A stretch of DNA of 36,311 nt from the NCBI GenBank assembly GCA_028817855.1, contig JAPPOT010000152.1, forward strand, positions 1 to 36,311. The letters run 5' to 3'. How positions within the stretch are numbered: the first letter of the stretch is position 1; each line of letters starts with the position of its first letter. The translations under genes were made by a program, and so were the position numbers. Under the pieces are notes generated by a model. The model had not been told where the DNA came from, did not search any database, and was given only the letters and a program-made list of their open reading frames with translations. This DNA comes from Myxococcales bacterium (lineage in GTDB: Bacteria; Myxococcota_A; Polyangia; Polyangiales; JAFGIB01). Below are positions 15,271 to 23,445 of the stretch, one piece after another.

Positions 15271-16536
15271 TCAGAAAAACACGACGCAATCCATCGTGGG
15301 TCCGACGACCTGGCCCCAGATGTTGCACATCTCGCCGGTCTCCACCTCGTTGGTGTAACGCAGCGCGACGTCGCTCGTGTTGTTGATCTCGCACTCCCAT
15401 ACCAGCGTGTCGCCGGCCTTGACCTCCAGCATGCCGCTGAAAGCGCCAGCCATGCCTGGCGCGAAGTCGGGATTCTCTGTGAGCGAATCGTATTCGAAGA
15501 TCTGCGGCTCCAGGTAGTCGAACTGCTCGAAGACCTTGAGCATGTCTTCGTCGGTCTCGTCACCCGGCCGCCGGATCCATGCGGTCTCGCGGACGCCGTG
15601 CTTGTGGGTGTGACCGATCAGGCGAATGATGCGTCCGTCGCTCTCGACCGGGCATTCATACCGATAGGTCTCGTGGGTGCCGGGTTGGATCGGGAACAGC
15701 AGCCAGTCGAGCCCGCCCATGCCGCGGATGCCGCTGGAGCGCTCCTCCACCTCGGACTCGGGCACGAAGTAGACGTTCAGCCAGAACTCGCGCAGGACGA
15801 GGCAGCTCTTGTCGTCGCAGGGCGGCATGAAGTTGAAGTAGTGCATGTCCGCCTGGACCGGGACCTTGGCCCCCAGCGTGGCGCCGAGGTTGGCGTTCTC
15901 CGGCGCGACCGGCGCGGGCTTCATGTACGCGCGGGAGGCGCCCGGCAGGATGCCGGCCACGTTCGGGCTCGTGCCCAGCCCCTGGTCCATGCAGCCGCCC
16001 CAACCCTCGGCCTGCCCGTTGATCAGCTGGCTGTTGATGATGTGGTGCGTCCCGTCACGACCGCTCAGCTCCCACACCTGGTAGAAAAACTCTTCGTCGT
16101 TCTCGGTCTCGAAGAAGTAGCACTCGGAGGACTCGCTGCCCGGCTGCATCAGCCAGTCGGCCACCTCCTCGTCCGAGTAGCCGTCGGGGCCGACGTGGAT
16201 CTGGAAGCCCACGTGGGGATCGGGCGCGCGCAGGCACTTGTCGTCGCCGACGTAGCCAGTGTCCAGGTCGCAGCCGCCGAAGTGCTTTGAGGTGCCGTCC
16301 TCGTTGAAGATGTTGGCGTTGCGCTCCTCCACGTTCGTCGGGATCGCTTGGTTCCCGTCGCCGGGGCCGTCGTCTCCCTCGCCATCACCGTCGCCGCTGT
16401 CGATCGGATCGGCGCCAGCGTCGGCGCCGCCTTCGTCGCCAGTCTCAGGCTCGTCGTCGTCCGAGCCGCACGCTGTGAGATAGAGACAGAGGACAGCGCA
16501 GAGCGCCCCCAACCTGAAGAGCGAACCCGTACCCAT
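15271..16536 (-). CDS. Divergent copper type II (PHM-like) monooxygenase lipoprotein
   Basis: A 421-residue protein. The start at 16536 has an excellent AGGAGGT ribosome-binding site and gives a signal ending LTAC. A Glu/Asp/Gly linker follows. The rest has the layout of copper type II ascorbate-dependent monooxygenases: a paired-His strand THHIINS, a later ADMHYFNF His, an HxH in GHTHKHG, and a Met in TGEMCNIWG, which by analogy with peptidylglycine monooxygenase would be the two copper sites (His-His-His and His-His-Met). The match is to ligand order rather than close sequence. It is likely exported and hydroxylates an unknown substrate. A C-terminal remnant of a paralogue lies just upstream (16694-16846). 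Confidence 0.7.
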   Translation of the reverse strand: MGTGSLFRLGALCAVLCLYLTACGSDDDEPETGDEGGADAGADPIDSGDGDGEGDDGPGDGNQAIPTNVEERNANIFNEDGTSKHFGGCDLDTGYVGDDKCLRAPDPHVGFQIHVGPDGYSDEEVADWLMQPGSESSECYFFETENDEEFFYQVWELSGRDGTHHIINSQLINGQAEGWGGCMDQGLGTSPNVAGILPGASRAYMKPAPVAPENANLGATLGAKVPVQADMHYFNFMPPCDDKSCLVLREFWLNVYFVPESEVEERSSGIRGMGGLDWLLFPIQPGTHETYRYECPVESDGRIIRLIGHTHKHGVRETAWIRRPGDETDEDMLKVFEQFDYLEPQIFEYDSLTENPDFAPGMAGAFSGMLEVKAGDTLVWECEINNTSDVALRYTNEVETGEMCNIWGQVVGPTMDCVVFF

Positions 16537-16693
16537 GTGACGACCTCCTACGACCAACCCAAATCGCGGGGTATTGGTGTCACCGAATTGAAGCGAATTC
16601 AAGTCGGCCGGGTTCGCCATCGCGGCCGCCGCCACGAAAACCGACGAACCGTTCAAAAATGCGCAGGAACGTACGCAGCTTGCACAGGGCTAG

Positions 16694-16846
16694 CTAGAAG
16701 ACGGCGGCGAAGTCGGGACCGGTCCGGAGTCGGTTGCGGGCGTGCCCAGGGAGACGCGCGGCGGTGGTGCCGAAGAGGATGCACATCTCGCCCGTGTAGG
16801 CCTCGTTCGCGAATCGCAGGGTGCCGATGGAAGCGGGCGATGCCAT
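16694..16846 (-). pseudogene. C-terminal remnant of a second copper monooxygenase
   Basis: A short reading frame (50 codons from an ATG at 16846) contains TLRFANEAYTGEMC followed by ILFGT, matching ALRYTNEVETGEMC and NIWGQ near the end of the intact gene at 15271. Only the last copper-ligand Met region remains; no His-His or HxH part is present upstream, where the acyl-CoA dehydrogenase begins 33 nt away. It is best read as the tail of a duplicated gene whose front was lost, although a GGGGAG before the ATG means translation cannot be excluded. Confidence 0.65.
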
Positions 16847-16878
16847 CGCAAGCTCCCCACGCGTGCTATGCCCGGTAC

Positions 16879-18138
16879 ATGTCGATAGAGCCGTTTGCCC
16901 TTCGCCCGCGGACCGAGGCTGGCCAGCGCTTCTTCGATGGGGCGGTGGCGCTCAAGGAGCCCTTCGCGCAACGCGCCGCCGAGGCAGACCGCGAGGGGCG
17001 CTTCGTGGCTGACAACGTCGCGGACCTGTGCGCGAGCGGGGTCTTCGGCGCCACCGCACCGGCCGCGCTCGGAGGCGGTGGGCTCGAGTCCTTCCACGAC
17101 CTCGGCGCCGGGATCTTCGAGCTGGGGCGTGCCTGCGGGTCGACCGCCATCGCCAGCTACATGCACCTGTCGGCCACGCTCCTGCTCTCCCGCGTCTGGG
17201 CTGCGCTCGAGGCGAGTGGCCGCGCGGACGGTGCGCCCCACTTGCGTGAGATCCTCACGGGCGTCGCCGAAGGGCGCGAGGTGATCGCGGTGGCGGTCAG
17301 CGAGCCGGGCACGCTGGCCAGCGTCTACCCGCTGACGGAAGCCCTGCCCACAGCGGACGGACAGCACTACGTCATCTCGGGTCAGAAGATCTTTGCGACC
17401 ATGTCGCCCGCGGCGTCCGTCCTCAACGCCACCGTGCGCGTGGTGCGCGAGGGGGAGCCCGACCGCTTCGCCTTCGCGCTGATCCGAACGCAGTGGGAGG
17501 GCGTGGAGCTGATCGATGACTGGGATGCGCTGGGCATGCGCGGCTCGGGAAGCGGGCAGATTCGGCTTCGCGGGGTGCGTGTGCCAGCCGCGCACGTCGC
17601 GCCCGGTGCGCCCGTGCGCACGCTCGAGGGGTCGGCGCTCTACAACTCGCTGGTGGCCAACACCGGCCTGATCGCCGCCGGGCTTGGCATCGCGCAGGCG
17701 GCCCGCGACCTCGTTGCCGGCAGCGCTTCGGATCGCAAGAAGGCCCACGACGGGCGCAGCGATGCCGAACGCCCAACCGTGCAAGCCGCCATGGGGGAGC
17801 TCGACTCGCGGCTGTGGGCGGCCAAGGCGATGACCGCGCGTAGCGCCATCGACGTCGACGACTTCTACACGCGCTTCAGCCCGCGCAGCGCCGAGCTGGA
17901 GGACCTGTTGCAGCTCGCCGCGGCCACGCGCGCGACCAAGGTCTTCGTCGAGCGCACCGCGGTCGAGGTGGTGGACCGCGCCCTGCAGCTCACGGGCGGC
18001 GGCGGATTCATGAGCAAGCATCCGATCGCGCGGCTCTACCGCGACGTGCGCGCGATCCCGTTCATGATCCCGCAGGCGCACCAGAGCCTGCCCTTCGTCG
18101 GCTCCGTGGCCTTCGGGCGCAGACCCGAGCCCTGCTAG
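16879..18138 (+). CDS. Acyl-CoA dehydrogenase family protein
   Basis: A 419-residue flavoprotein of the acyl-CoA dehydrogenase fold. Visible are the N-terminal helical region with ADLCASGVFGATAPAALGGGG, the middle beta domain EVIAVAVSEPG...YVISGQKIFATMSPAA and DWDALGMRGSGSGQIRLRGVRV, and the C-terminal helices ending LTGGGGFMSKHPIARLYRDVRAIPFM. The last block and the lack of a clear catalytic Glu in it fit the HpaH/DszC-like monooxygenase side of the family as well as true dehydrogenases. It lies alone between opposite-strand genes, ending 8 nt from the next convergent gene. The substrate is not predictable. Confidence 0.82.
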   Translation: MSIEPFALRPRTEAGQRFFDGAVALKEPFAQRAAEADREGRFVADNVADLCASGVFGATAPAALGGGGLESFHDLGAGIFELGRACGSTAIASYMHLSATLLLSRVWAALEASGRADGAPHLREILTGVAEGREVIAVAVSEPGTLASVYPLTEALPTADGQHYVISGQKIFATMSPAASVLNATVRVVREGEPDRFAFALIRTQWEGVELIDDWDALGMRGSGSGQIRLRGVRVPAAHVAPGAPVRTLEGSALYNSLVANTGLIAAGLGIAQAARDLVAGSASDRKKAHDGRSDAERPTVQAAMGELDSRLWAAKAMTARSAIDVDDFYTRFSPRSAELEDLLQLAAATRATKVFVERTAVEVVDRALQLTGGGGFMSKHPIARLYRDVRAIPFMIPQAHQSLPFVGSVAFGRRPEPC

Positions 18139-18145
18139 AACCGTC

Positions 18146-19699
18146 CTAGCTGCGCCTGCGCCGTGCGAGGGTGAGCAGCGCGAGCGCGGCCAGGGCACTG
18201 CCCGAGGCATGCCCCGTGTGCACGGGGCCGACGCTGCAGCCGCCGTCCCCTCCGCCCGAGCCGTCGTCGTCACCGTCTTCGCCGCCGTCGTCGCCGGCTG
18301 CGCCGGTGTCGGTCGGCATCATCGGTTCGGGATCGGACGGCGTTGGGTCGGGTGTCGTCGGATCCATCATGCCGGCATCCGGGGGCGCCGGGTCGGGGCA
18401 GTCCAGCACGATCGTCGGCACCTCCTCGCCGGGCACCAGGTTGGAGTCCATCGAGACCCGGTCCGGGTAGGGACAGCACATCTTCGCTTCCGGGAAGTGG
18501 GAGACGCCGCACCAGGCGCTCAGCATCGGCTGGCGGCACTCCTCGACCAGGTCGAGCTCGTCGCAGGCCACGTAGCGATCGACCTCGTCGTAGGCGAACA
18601 TGCGCTCGTAGCCGGTCCCGTCGAGCTTGATGCGCCCCGCTTCCCAGGGCTGGCAGATGAAGAGCTCGTCGTCGGCGAGCGGCTCGATGCAGCGCACCTG
18701 GATCTGGTCGTTCACCTTCGTCGCCTCGGCGTCCAGGCTGGTGGAGTGGAACAGGCCCGCGGCCGCCTCGGGGTCGAAGGAGTCGCCGCGGTCGCCCACC
18801 CAGAGCTGGCCGTCGGATGCGAAGGCCGCGCCGCCGAAGGTGGTCATGGTGAGATACTCCGCGAAGCTCTGACCGCGATCGCTGCTGACCATCAGGCTGT
18901 CCGGGTCCTTCGCCATCGCGCCGCCGACCTCGGGGCGCTCGCGCGCGATCGCAACCACGATGCGGTCGGCGCTGGTCGGGTCCACCCCCTCCAGGCTGAC
19001 CTTCCCGTCGGTCTCGCCGAAGGCGTACTCGGTCCAGGTGTCACCCATGTCGTCGGAGTGGCGCAGGACGTAGTTGGGCTTGAGGTCCGGCGGCTCCCCG
19101 ATCGTTCCGCGGATGGCACGCACGTAGAGGCGCAGGCCCCCGCCCGGGAGCTGGACCACGAAGAGCTCGTTGATGTCGATCTCGTCCTTGACGCCGATCG
19201 CTTCCCACGGGCCGCTGCCTTCGCGCCGGTAGACGCCGTTCATGCCGTCCGGCGCCGTCGAGGTCACGGCGAAGAGCACGTCCGGGTCCGTCGGATGGTG
19301 GCTGATGTCGGTGATCCAGGCGCCGCTGAAGAGCGGATCCTCGGCCCAACCGCAGCCGTCCGCGCCCTCGTTCACGAGCATGGCCGTGAAGGTGCCCATG
19401 AAGAGCGTGCCGTCGTTCGAGATCGCCAGGTCGCCCATCTTGCTGGGCGCACGCTCGAGGCTCTCTGGCTTGGTTGCCCGCGCACACAGGGCGCCCCAGC
19501 TCTCGCCCCCGTCTTCGGAGAAGACCAGCCCTTCACCGCCGTTGATGTAGCGCAACACCATGCGTGACGGATCGCTGGGGTGGACGGTCAGCTGCTCCGT
19601 CTCCTCGAGCGGGCCGGCCAGCGCACCGGCCGCAGGCATCAACACGAAAAGCGCAGGAAGCAGCCCTGCAAGGGGCTGAGTTCGGTCTGTCTTCAGCAC
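18146..19699 (-). CDS. Sialidase/BNR-fold surface protein with MYXO-CTERM tail
   Basis: About 517 residues from a GTG at 19699; a start at 19732 is possible. After a signal (LLPALFVLMPAAGALA) come repeated blades with Asp-box-like turns (VFSEDGGESWG, LRHSDDMGDTWTEYAF, MVSSDRGQSFAEY), as in BNR/sortilin-type beta-propellers. A Cys-rich region (CDELDLVEECRQPMLSAWC, CCPYPD), a Pro/Asp linker and the tail GGCSVGP + hydrophobic helix + RRRRS follow, a good MYXO-CTERM sorting signal. It is presumably anchored or released at the cell surface. Enzyme activity is not implied by the fold. Confidence 0.8.
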   Translation of the reverse strand: MLKTDRTQPLAGLLPALFVLMPAAGALAGPLEETEQLTVHPSDPSRMVLRYINGGEGLVFSEDGGESWGALCARATKPESLERAPSKMGDLAISNDGTLFMGTFTAMLVNEGADGCGWAEDPLFSGAWITDISHHPTDPDVLFAVTSTAPDGMNGVYRREGSGPWEAIGVKDEIDINELFVVQLPGGGLRLYVRAIRGTIGEPPDLKPNYVLRHSDDMGDTWTEYAFGETDGKVSLEGVDPTSADRIVVAIARERPEVGGAMAKDPDSLMVSSDRGQSFAEYLTMTTFGGAAFASDGQLWVGDRGDSFDPEAAAGLFHSTSLDAEATKVNDQIQVRCIEPLADDELFICQPWEAGRIKLDGTGYERMFAYDEVDRYVACDELDLVEECRQPMLSAWCGVSHFPEAKMCCPYPDRVSMDSNLVPGEEVPTIVLDCPDPAPPDAGMMDPTTPDPTPSDPEPMMPTDTGAAGDDGGEDGDDDGSGGGDGGCSVGPVHTGHASGSALAALALLTLARRRRS

Positions 19700-19750
19700 T
19701 GCACCACCTTCACCTACCAGTGTAGTGCACACGGTCTACGGTGCTTGGCA

Positions 19751-19792
19751 AACAAAAGAAAGACGCCCGCTTCGCGGGGCGAAGCGGGCGTC
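19751..19792 (-). terminator. Rho-independent terminator of the copper monooxygenase gene
   Basis: A perfect 12-bp stem (GACGCCCGCTTC, 19762-19773, with its complement at 19781-19792) around a 7-nt loop. On the minus strand it is followed at once by TTTCTTTTGTTT. It lies about 20 nt after the stop at 19813 and is the clearest terminator in the window. Confidence 0.9.
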
Positions 19793-19812
19793 CGCTTGCG
19801 TCCTGCAGGCGG

Positions 19813-21357
19813 CTACTCGCCGAACTGCCAGCAGGTGTTCGTCGCGCCGATCAGGCTGAGCACGCCGTTGTCGAGCTCGCCGGCCGGGTAGGAGAAGGCG
19901 AACTGGTAGCACATCTCCTGCTTGCTCGACTGGCCGAAGGCGACGTTGGCGCCCGTGCCGTTGAAGAACGTGCAGGTCGAGCGAATCTGGTCGCCCGGCT
20001 GCAGCACGATGGCGGGATCCTGGTCGTAGTGGACCTGGTAGTTGAAGTCGAACGGCTGGTCGAAGACGGTCTCCCACGGAGCGCCTGCGTACTGTACCTC
20101 GGACTTCATGTTGATGCCGATCTCGTGCATGTGCGGGAGGAAGGCCACGATCGTGATCGGTCCGGCCGAGTCGTTGACGCACGTGCCGAAGAAGTCGTGC
20201 TCACCCGGAGCCATGCCACCGAGGCCACCCAGGTTCTCGGTGCCGAGCCACGTCAGGCCGCCCACGTTGGCCTTGGTTGCGCGTGGCACGGTGCAGAACT
20301 GCACCTTGGTGCCGTCGTCTTGAGGCACGCCGGTGCTGTTGAACATGTGCCACTGGACCATGAGCTTGCCGCTGGCGGGCAGCAGCAGGCCCATCTCCTC
20401 GGGGAACTCGACGTTGCAGCCGCCAACTGCCCAGCCGCCGATCAGTCCGGCCTCGGTGCCGAGCGTGGTGCCAGTCACGTTGACGCGCACGTGCCCGTGT
20501 GGGTCCGGCGTGTTTTGCTGGAAGGCCAGCCAGTGGTGCAGCACCTGAAGGTTGTCGAAGTCGGCGCCGAAGCGGGTCGCGACGTGGTCCGAGGGCCACG
20601 GCACGTCGTAGATCCACTCGTGATAGGACTCGCCCGGCTGCACCGTGAAGGGGCCATCCGATCCCACCGCGTGGACAGGGAAGTCCCAGCAGGTCTCTTC
20701 GCCGCGAGCGACGAGCGGCTCCCACGCGCCCGGAGTGACCTCACACGAGTTGCCACCAGTGGGGTCCGGACCCGGTCCCGGGCCCGGGTCCGGCTCGTCC
20801 ACCACGCCTGGGCAGCTCGCCTCGTCGGCCGTGCCCTGCGTGGCGCCCGCCAGCAGCCACTGGTCCAGGATCTGCAGATCCTCGGTCGGCATCGTGGCGC
20901 CCTGGGGCATCTCGCCGTTGTTGATGCGAATCTGCGCCACCTCGTAGACCTGCATGGTGGGGTCGTAGAGGGGCGACACGCGCTGCCAGTCCTCGTGGGA
21001 CGTCAGCTTGATCGCGCCGCCGATCGGCTCGGGGCCGTGGCACTTGTGACAGTGCGTGGCCACCACCTGGGCCACGTCGCAGGGCACCGGAGTGCCATCC
21101 GCCACGATCGGCGGGGGGGGCTCATCCGGAGCGCCGCCGGGCGTCTGCCCGGGTGTCTGCCCCGGGGTCTGTCCCGGGGTCTGTCCGGGCGTCTGACCCG
21201 GCACGTCGCTGTTGTTTCCCGCAGCACCATCGAGGGGGGTGAAGGGACTGCCATCCCTCCCGCCGTCTGCGCTCTCCGAGCCCGCGCATGCTGTCAGCGC
21301 AAACATTGCCGCGACGCATGCGAGTGCACGCATTGAACCCGACCTAGTCCAACCCAT
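19813..21357 (-). CDS. Copper type II monooxygenase fused to a cytochrome c domain
   Basis: A 514-residue lipoprotein. The start at 21357 is chosen because GGAGGT lies 7 nt upstream; the signal ends LTAC. A PGQT tandem linker leads to a heme c site CHKCH (ATHCHKCHGPEP) with a small cytochrome domain, then copper type II ascorbate-dependent monooxygenase domains. All six expected copper ligands are present in order: LHHWLAF (two His), VQWHMFN (His), LPHMHEIG (two His) and QEMCYQF (Met). Conserved disulfide cysteines (GGCNVEF, GTCVND, TCTFFNGTG) also fit. Known family members hydroxylate carbon next to an electron-rich centre using an external reductant. The fused cytochrome may deliver electrons instead of ascorbate (inference). 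Confidence 0.85.
   Translation of the reverse strand: MGWTRSGSMRALACVAAMFALTACAGSESADGGRDGSPFTPLDGAAGNNSDVPGQTPGQTPGQTPGQTPGQTPGGAPDEPPPPIVADGTPVPCDVAQVVATHCHKCHGPEPIGGAIKLTSHEDWQRVSPLYDPTMQVYEVAQIRINNGEMPQGATMPTEDLQILDQWLLAGATQGTADEASCPGVVDEPDPGPGPGPDPTGGNSCEVTPGAWEPLVARGEETCWDFPVHAVGSDGPFTVQPGESYHEWIYDVPWPSDHVATRFGADFDNLQVLHHWLAFQQNTPDPHGHVRVNVTGTTLGTEAGLIGGWAVGGCNVEFPEEMGLLLPASGKLMVQWHMFNSTGVPQDDGTKVQFCTVPRATKANVGGLTWLGTENLGGLGGMAPGEHDFFGTCVNDSAGPITIVAFLPHMHEIGINMKSEVQYAGAPWETVFDQPFDFNYQVHYDQDPAIVLQPGDQIRSTCTFFNGTGANVAFGQSSKQEMCYQFAFSYPAGELDNGVLSLIGATNTCWQFGE
21142..21201. repeat. Five 12-bp tandem repeats coding for PGQT
   Basis: Five imperfect copies of a 12-nt unit encode PGQTPGQT... 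in the linker between the lipoprotein signal and the cytochrome domain. Unit size and copy number equal those of the GTDS array at 5591-5650, though the sequences differ. Confidence 0.85.
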
Positions 21358-21872
21358 TCGCCTGACCTCCATCGGCAGCCTGGCGCCACCACGCGCCTCA
21401 GCTGGAAGTATCTCACTACACGGTACGGGGGCTTGTACCGATTCCGTACACTAACCTAATGGTTGACGCTTGGCGAGCGTCGGGCGACGCCGAAAAGCGG
21501 TTTCGTTCCGACCACTTTGGTAACATACGGCTCCGTATGGTGACAGTAGACGCTGACAACTTCTGGAGATCCTTGGGGTCTTCTTACGAAACGGTATCTC
21601 GGCTGGGCGGCCGATCTGGAGCCAAATTTTTTTGATGATCGGGGTCAAAGATTGACCGAGCACGACATGAATTCAGCTAAAGATATAGCAATATTCGCTT
21701 TTCCGGACTCTGGATCGGGGGCGCTAGGGCCAAATACTGTCCCCATTATGGGTTGGTTCAGGATGCCGGTCAGCGGCACCTTCCGCCCCCCGGAGTGGCG
21801 GCCCGCCCGTGCTAGAGTCGCGCCCCGCCGCGCGCCCCTGCAGGCGCGCACAGGCCAAGGGAAGGAGCTGCA
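21358..21872. other. AT-richer intergenic region with three palindromes
   Basis: About 515 bp between divergent genes, visibly richer in A and T than its surroundings from about 21400 to 21740, with a T7 run at 21627-21633. Three perfect inverted repeats stand out: CGGTAC-N8-GTACCG (21421-21440), CATACGG-CT-CCGTATG (21524-21539) and GGTCAA-AGA-TTGACC (21643-21657). The half-site CCGTAY/RTACGG recurs (21424-21428, 21444-21449, 21526-21530, 21533-21538). It may hold operators for either flanking gene or an uncharacterised small RNA. A 70-codon reading frame on the minus strand (21451-21663) lacks the codon bias of the neighbours and is not called. Confidence 0.5.
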
Positions 21873-22829
21873 ATGAACCTCCAGAGCCTGCGTCGACGCA
21901 TGATCGTCGGCGCCTGTGTGCTGGTCACGATGGCGAGCTGTGGCAAGGACGAGCCCGCGCCGGAGCCCGCCAAGCCGGCGCCCGCGAGCGCGCCCGCGAA
22001 GACCCCCGATCAGGCGGACGCGCCCAAGCCGGAGCCGGCAGGCGCTGCGCCTGCGCCACCTACACGTGCACCGAAGCCCCATCAGCGCGATCGCAAGCAG
22101 CCCCCGCCGCCGGACGGCATGGTGTGGATCAGCGGCACGGTCAATCGCGCGCCGGGCGTCTTCAAGCCGGACACGACCGTGACCGACGTCTGCGTGCACG
22201 AGCGCAAGGACCTGCCATGCGCCGAGACCGACAACGCGGGCTACTACGAGATCGCCGTGCCAAAGGAGCAGAACGTGGCGCTCGTCTTCCGCGGCCCCAA
22301 GCTGACCCCGACGCTGCGCGTCTTCGTCAGCCCCAAGGAGAGCCTGAACCTCGGCAACACGCGCGTCGCCGACACGTCGGGTCTGCAGCGCATCGCAAAG
22401 GCCGTGGGCACCGAGGAGACGCCGGACAAGGGCGGTATCTTCTTCGGCGGTGTCCAGGGAACCACCGCCACGCTCGAGCCGCCCTCCGGCAAGCGCTTCT
22501 TTCTCGCCTACGGCAACAACCTGGAACCGGAGGCGAAGGGCGTGCCCCTGCGTGGTTCCGGTGGCTTCGTCGCGGTCACACCGGGCAAGACGGCGATCCG
22601 CTACAGCCACCCGGAGGGCAAGTGCTGGTACCACGAGGGCAATGCGATGGGCGGCTGGCCCGACCCCGCCGACCCGGGCGTCGCGATTGTGCCCGTGCTG
22701 CCCGGGCACCACGTGCACATGACGACCATGTTCTGCGAGCGAAAGGAGTCGGCCAAGCCCAAGGCCGGCAAGCCGCAGCCCAAGCCCGCCGCGAAGCCGA
22801 AGGCGCCCGCGGCGACGAAGAAGCCGTGA
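21873..22829 (+). CDS. Lipoprotein with transthyretin-like domain
   Basis: A 318-residue protein; GAAGGAG precedes the ATG. The signal ends MASC, then comes a Pro/Ala/Lys linker to about residue 85. A domain follows with VWISGTVNRAPGVFKPDTTVTDVCVHERKDLPCAETDNAGYYEI, the pattern of carboxypeptidase-regulatory/transthyretin-like folds (a G-x-V opening and a D-x-x-G-x-Y-x-I turn). The end has YSHPEGKCWYHEGNAMGGW and HHVHMTTMFC, a His/Cys-rich patch that could bind metal, and a Lys/Pro/Ala tail. No specific function is known. The next gene starts 40 nt downstream, a likely operon. Confidence 0.75.
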   Translation: MNLQSLRRRMIVGACVLVTMASCGKDEPAPEPAKPAPASAPAKTPDQADAPKPEPAGAAPAPPTRAPKPHQRDRKQPPPPDGMVWISGTVNRAPGVFKPDTTVTDVCVHERKDLPCAETDNAGYYEIAVPKEQNVALVFRGPKLTPTLRVFVSPKESLNLGNTRVADTSGLQRIAKAVGTEETPDKGGIFFGGVQGTTATLEPPSGKRFFLAYGNNLEPEAKGVPLRGSGGFVAVTPGKTAIRYSHPEGKCWYHEGNAMGGWPDPADPGVAIVPVLPGHHVHMTTMFCERKESAKPKAGKPQPKPAAKPKAPAATKKP

Positions 22830-22869
22830 GCCTCGCCAGCGTGCTCACTTCGGGCTAAGAGAAAACGGG

Positions 22870-23445
22870 ATGCGCACGTGGGTTGTCGTGGGTGCTGTGC
22901 TGCTCGTTCTGGGCATTCTCTACTCCGCGCTGTGGAGCTCTCCACGCACTGACGCCGCGGTGGAGGACGCGCAGGAGCCGCAGGCGGTGGGCGTCGCGGC
23001 CAACGGTCCCGTCGCGGCGGCCACGGCCGGCGGACAGGCCACGGAAGCCGAGCGGCCAGCGGCTGAGGAACGAGCTGAGCAGGCCGCCGCCGCACCCAGG
23101 CGCTCGCTGCTCAACCCCACGGGCGTGCTGGTCCAGGCCTACGAGTCCGAGCCGCGCGACGCGCTCTGGGCCGAGGGCAAGGAGAAGGAGATCCGCGAGG
23201 TGCTCTCGGACGAGCAGCTGCCCGACGACCTGCTGCGCAGCGCCAGCTGCCGCACGACGGTGTGCAAGATCGAGATGGTCTGGGACAAGTCGAAGGGCGC
23301 GAACTACACGCCGCTGACCAAGCTCGTCGGGCAGCACTGGGCGCCCTCGATCGGAATCGAGTACCCCGAAGACTCGCGCGAGCGACGCGCGATGAATCTC
23401 TACATCATCCGCAAGGGCTACTCGGTCGACGACGTGGCGCCCTGA
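22870..23445 (+). CDS. Small membrane-anchored protein of unknown function
   Basis: A 191-residue protein with an N-terminal membrane helix or uncleaved signal (VVVGAVLLVLGILYSALW), an Ala/Glu-rich stalk to about residue 80, and a soluble domain of about 100 residues with two close cysteines (SASCRTTVCKIEM) that probably form a disulfide. The block CRxxxCKxE is seen in other Myxococcota hypothetical proteins, but no role is assigned. It follows the transthyretin-like lipoprotein by 40 nt. Its last 28 nt overlap the end of the convergent GNAT gene. Confidence 0.7.
   Translation: MRTWVVVGAVLLVLGILYSALWSSPRTDAAVEDAQEPQAVGVAANGPVAAATAGGQATEAERPAAEERAEQAAAAPRRSLLNPTGVLVQAYESEPRDALWAEGKEKEIREVLSDEQLPDDLLRSASCRTTVCKIEMVWDKSKGANYTPLTKLVGQHWAPSIGIEYPEDSRERRAMNLYIIRKGYSVDDVAP

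Noticed and set aside
21451..21663. A 70-codon frame on the minus strand in the AT-richer region
   Set aside because: No ribosome-binding site, no family similarity, and codon use unlike all neighbours; it crosses two of the palindromes.
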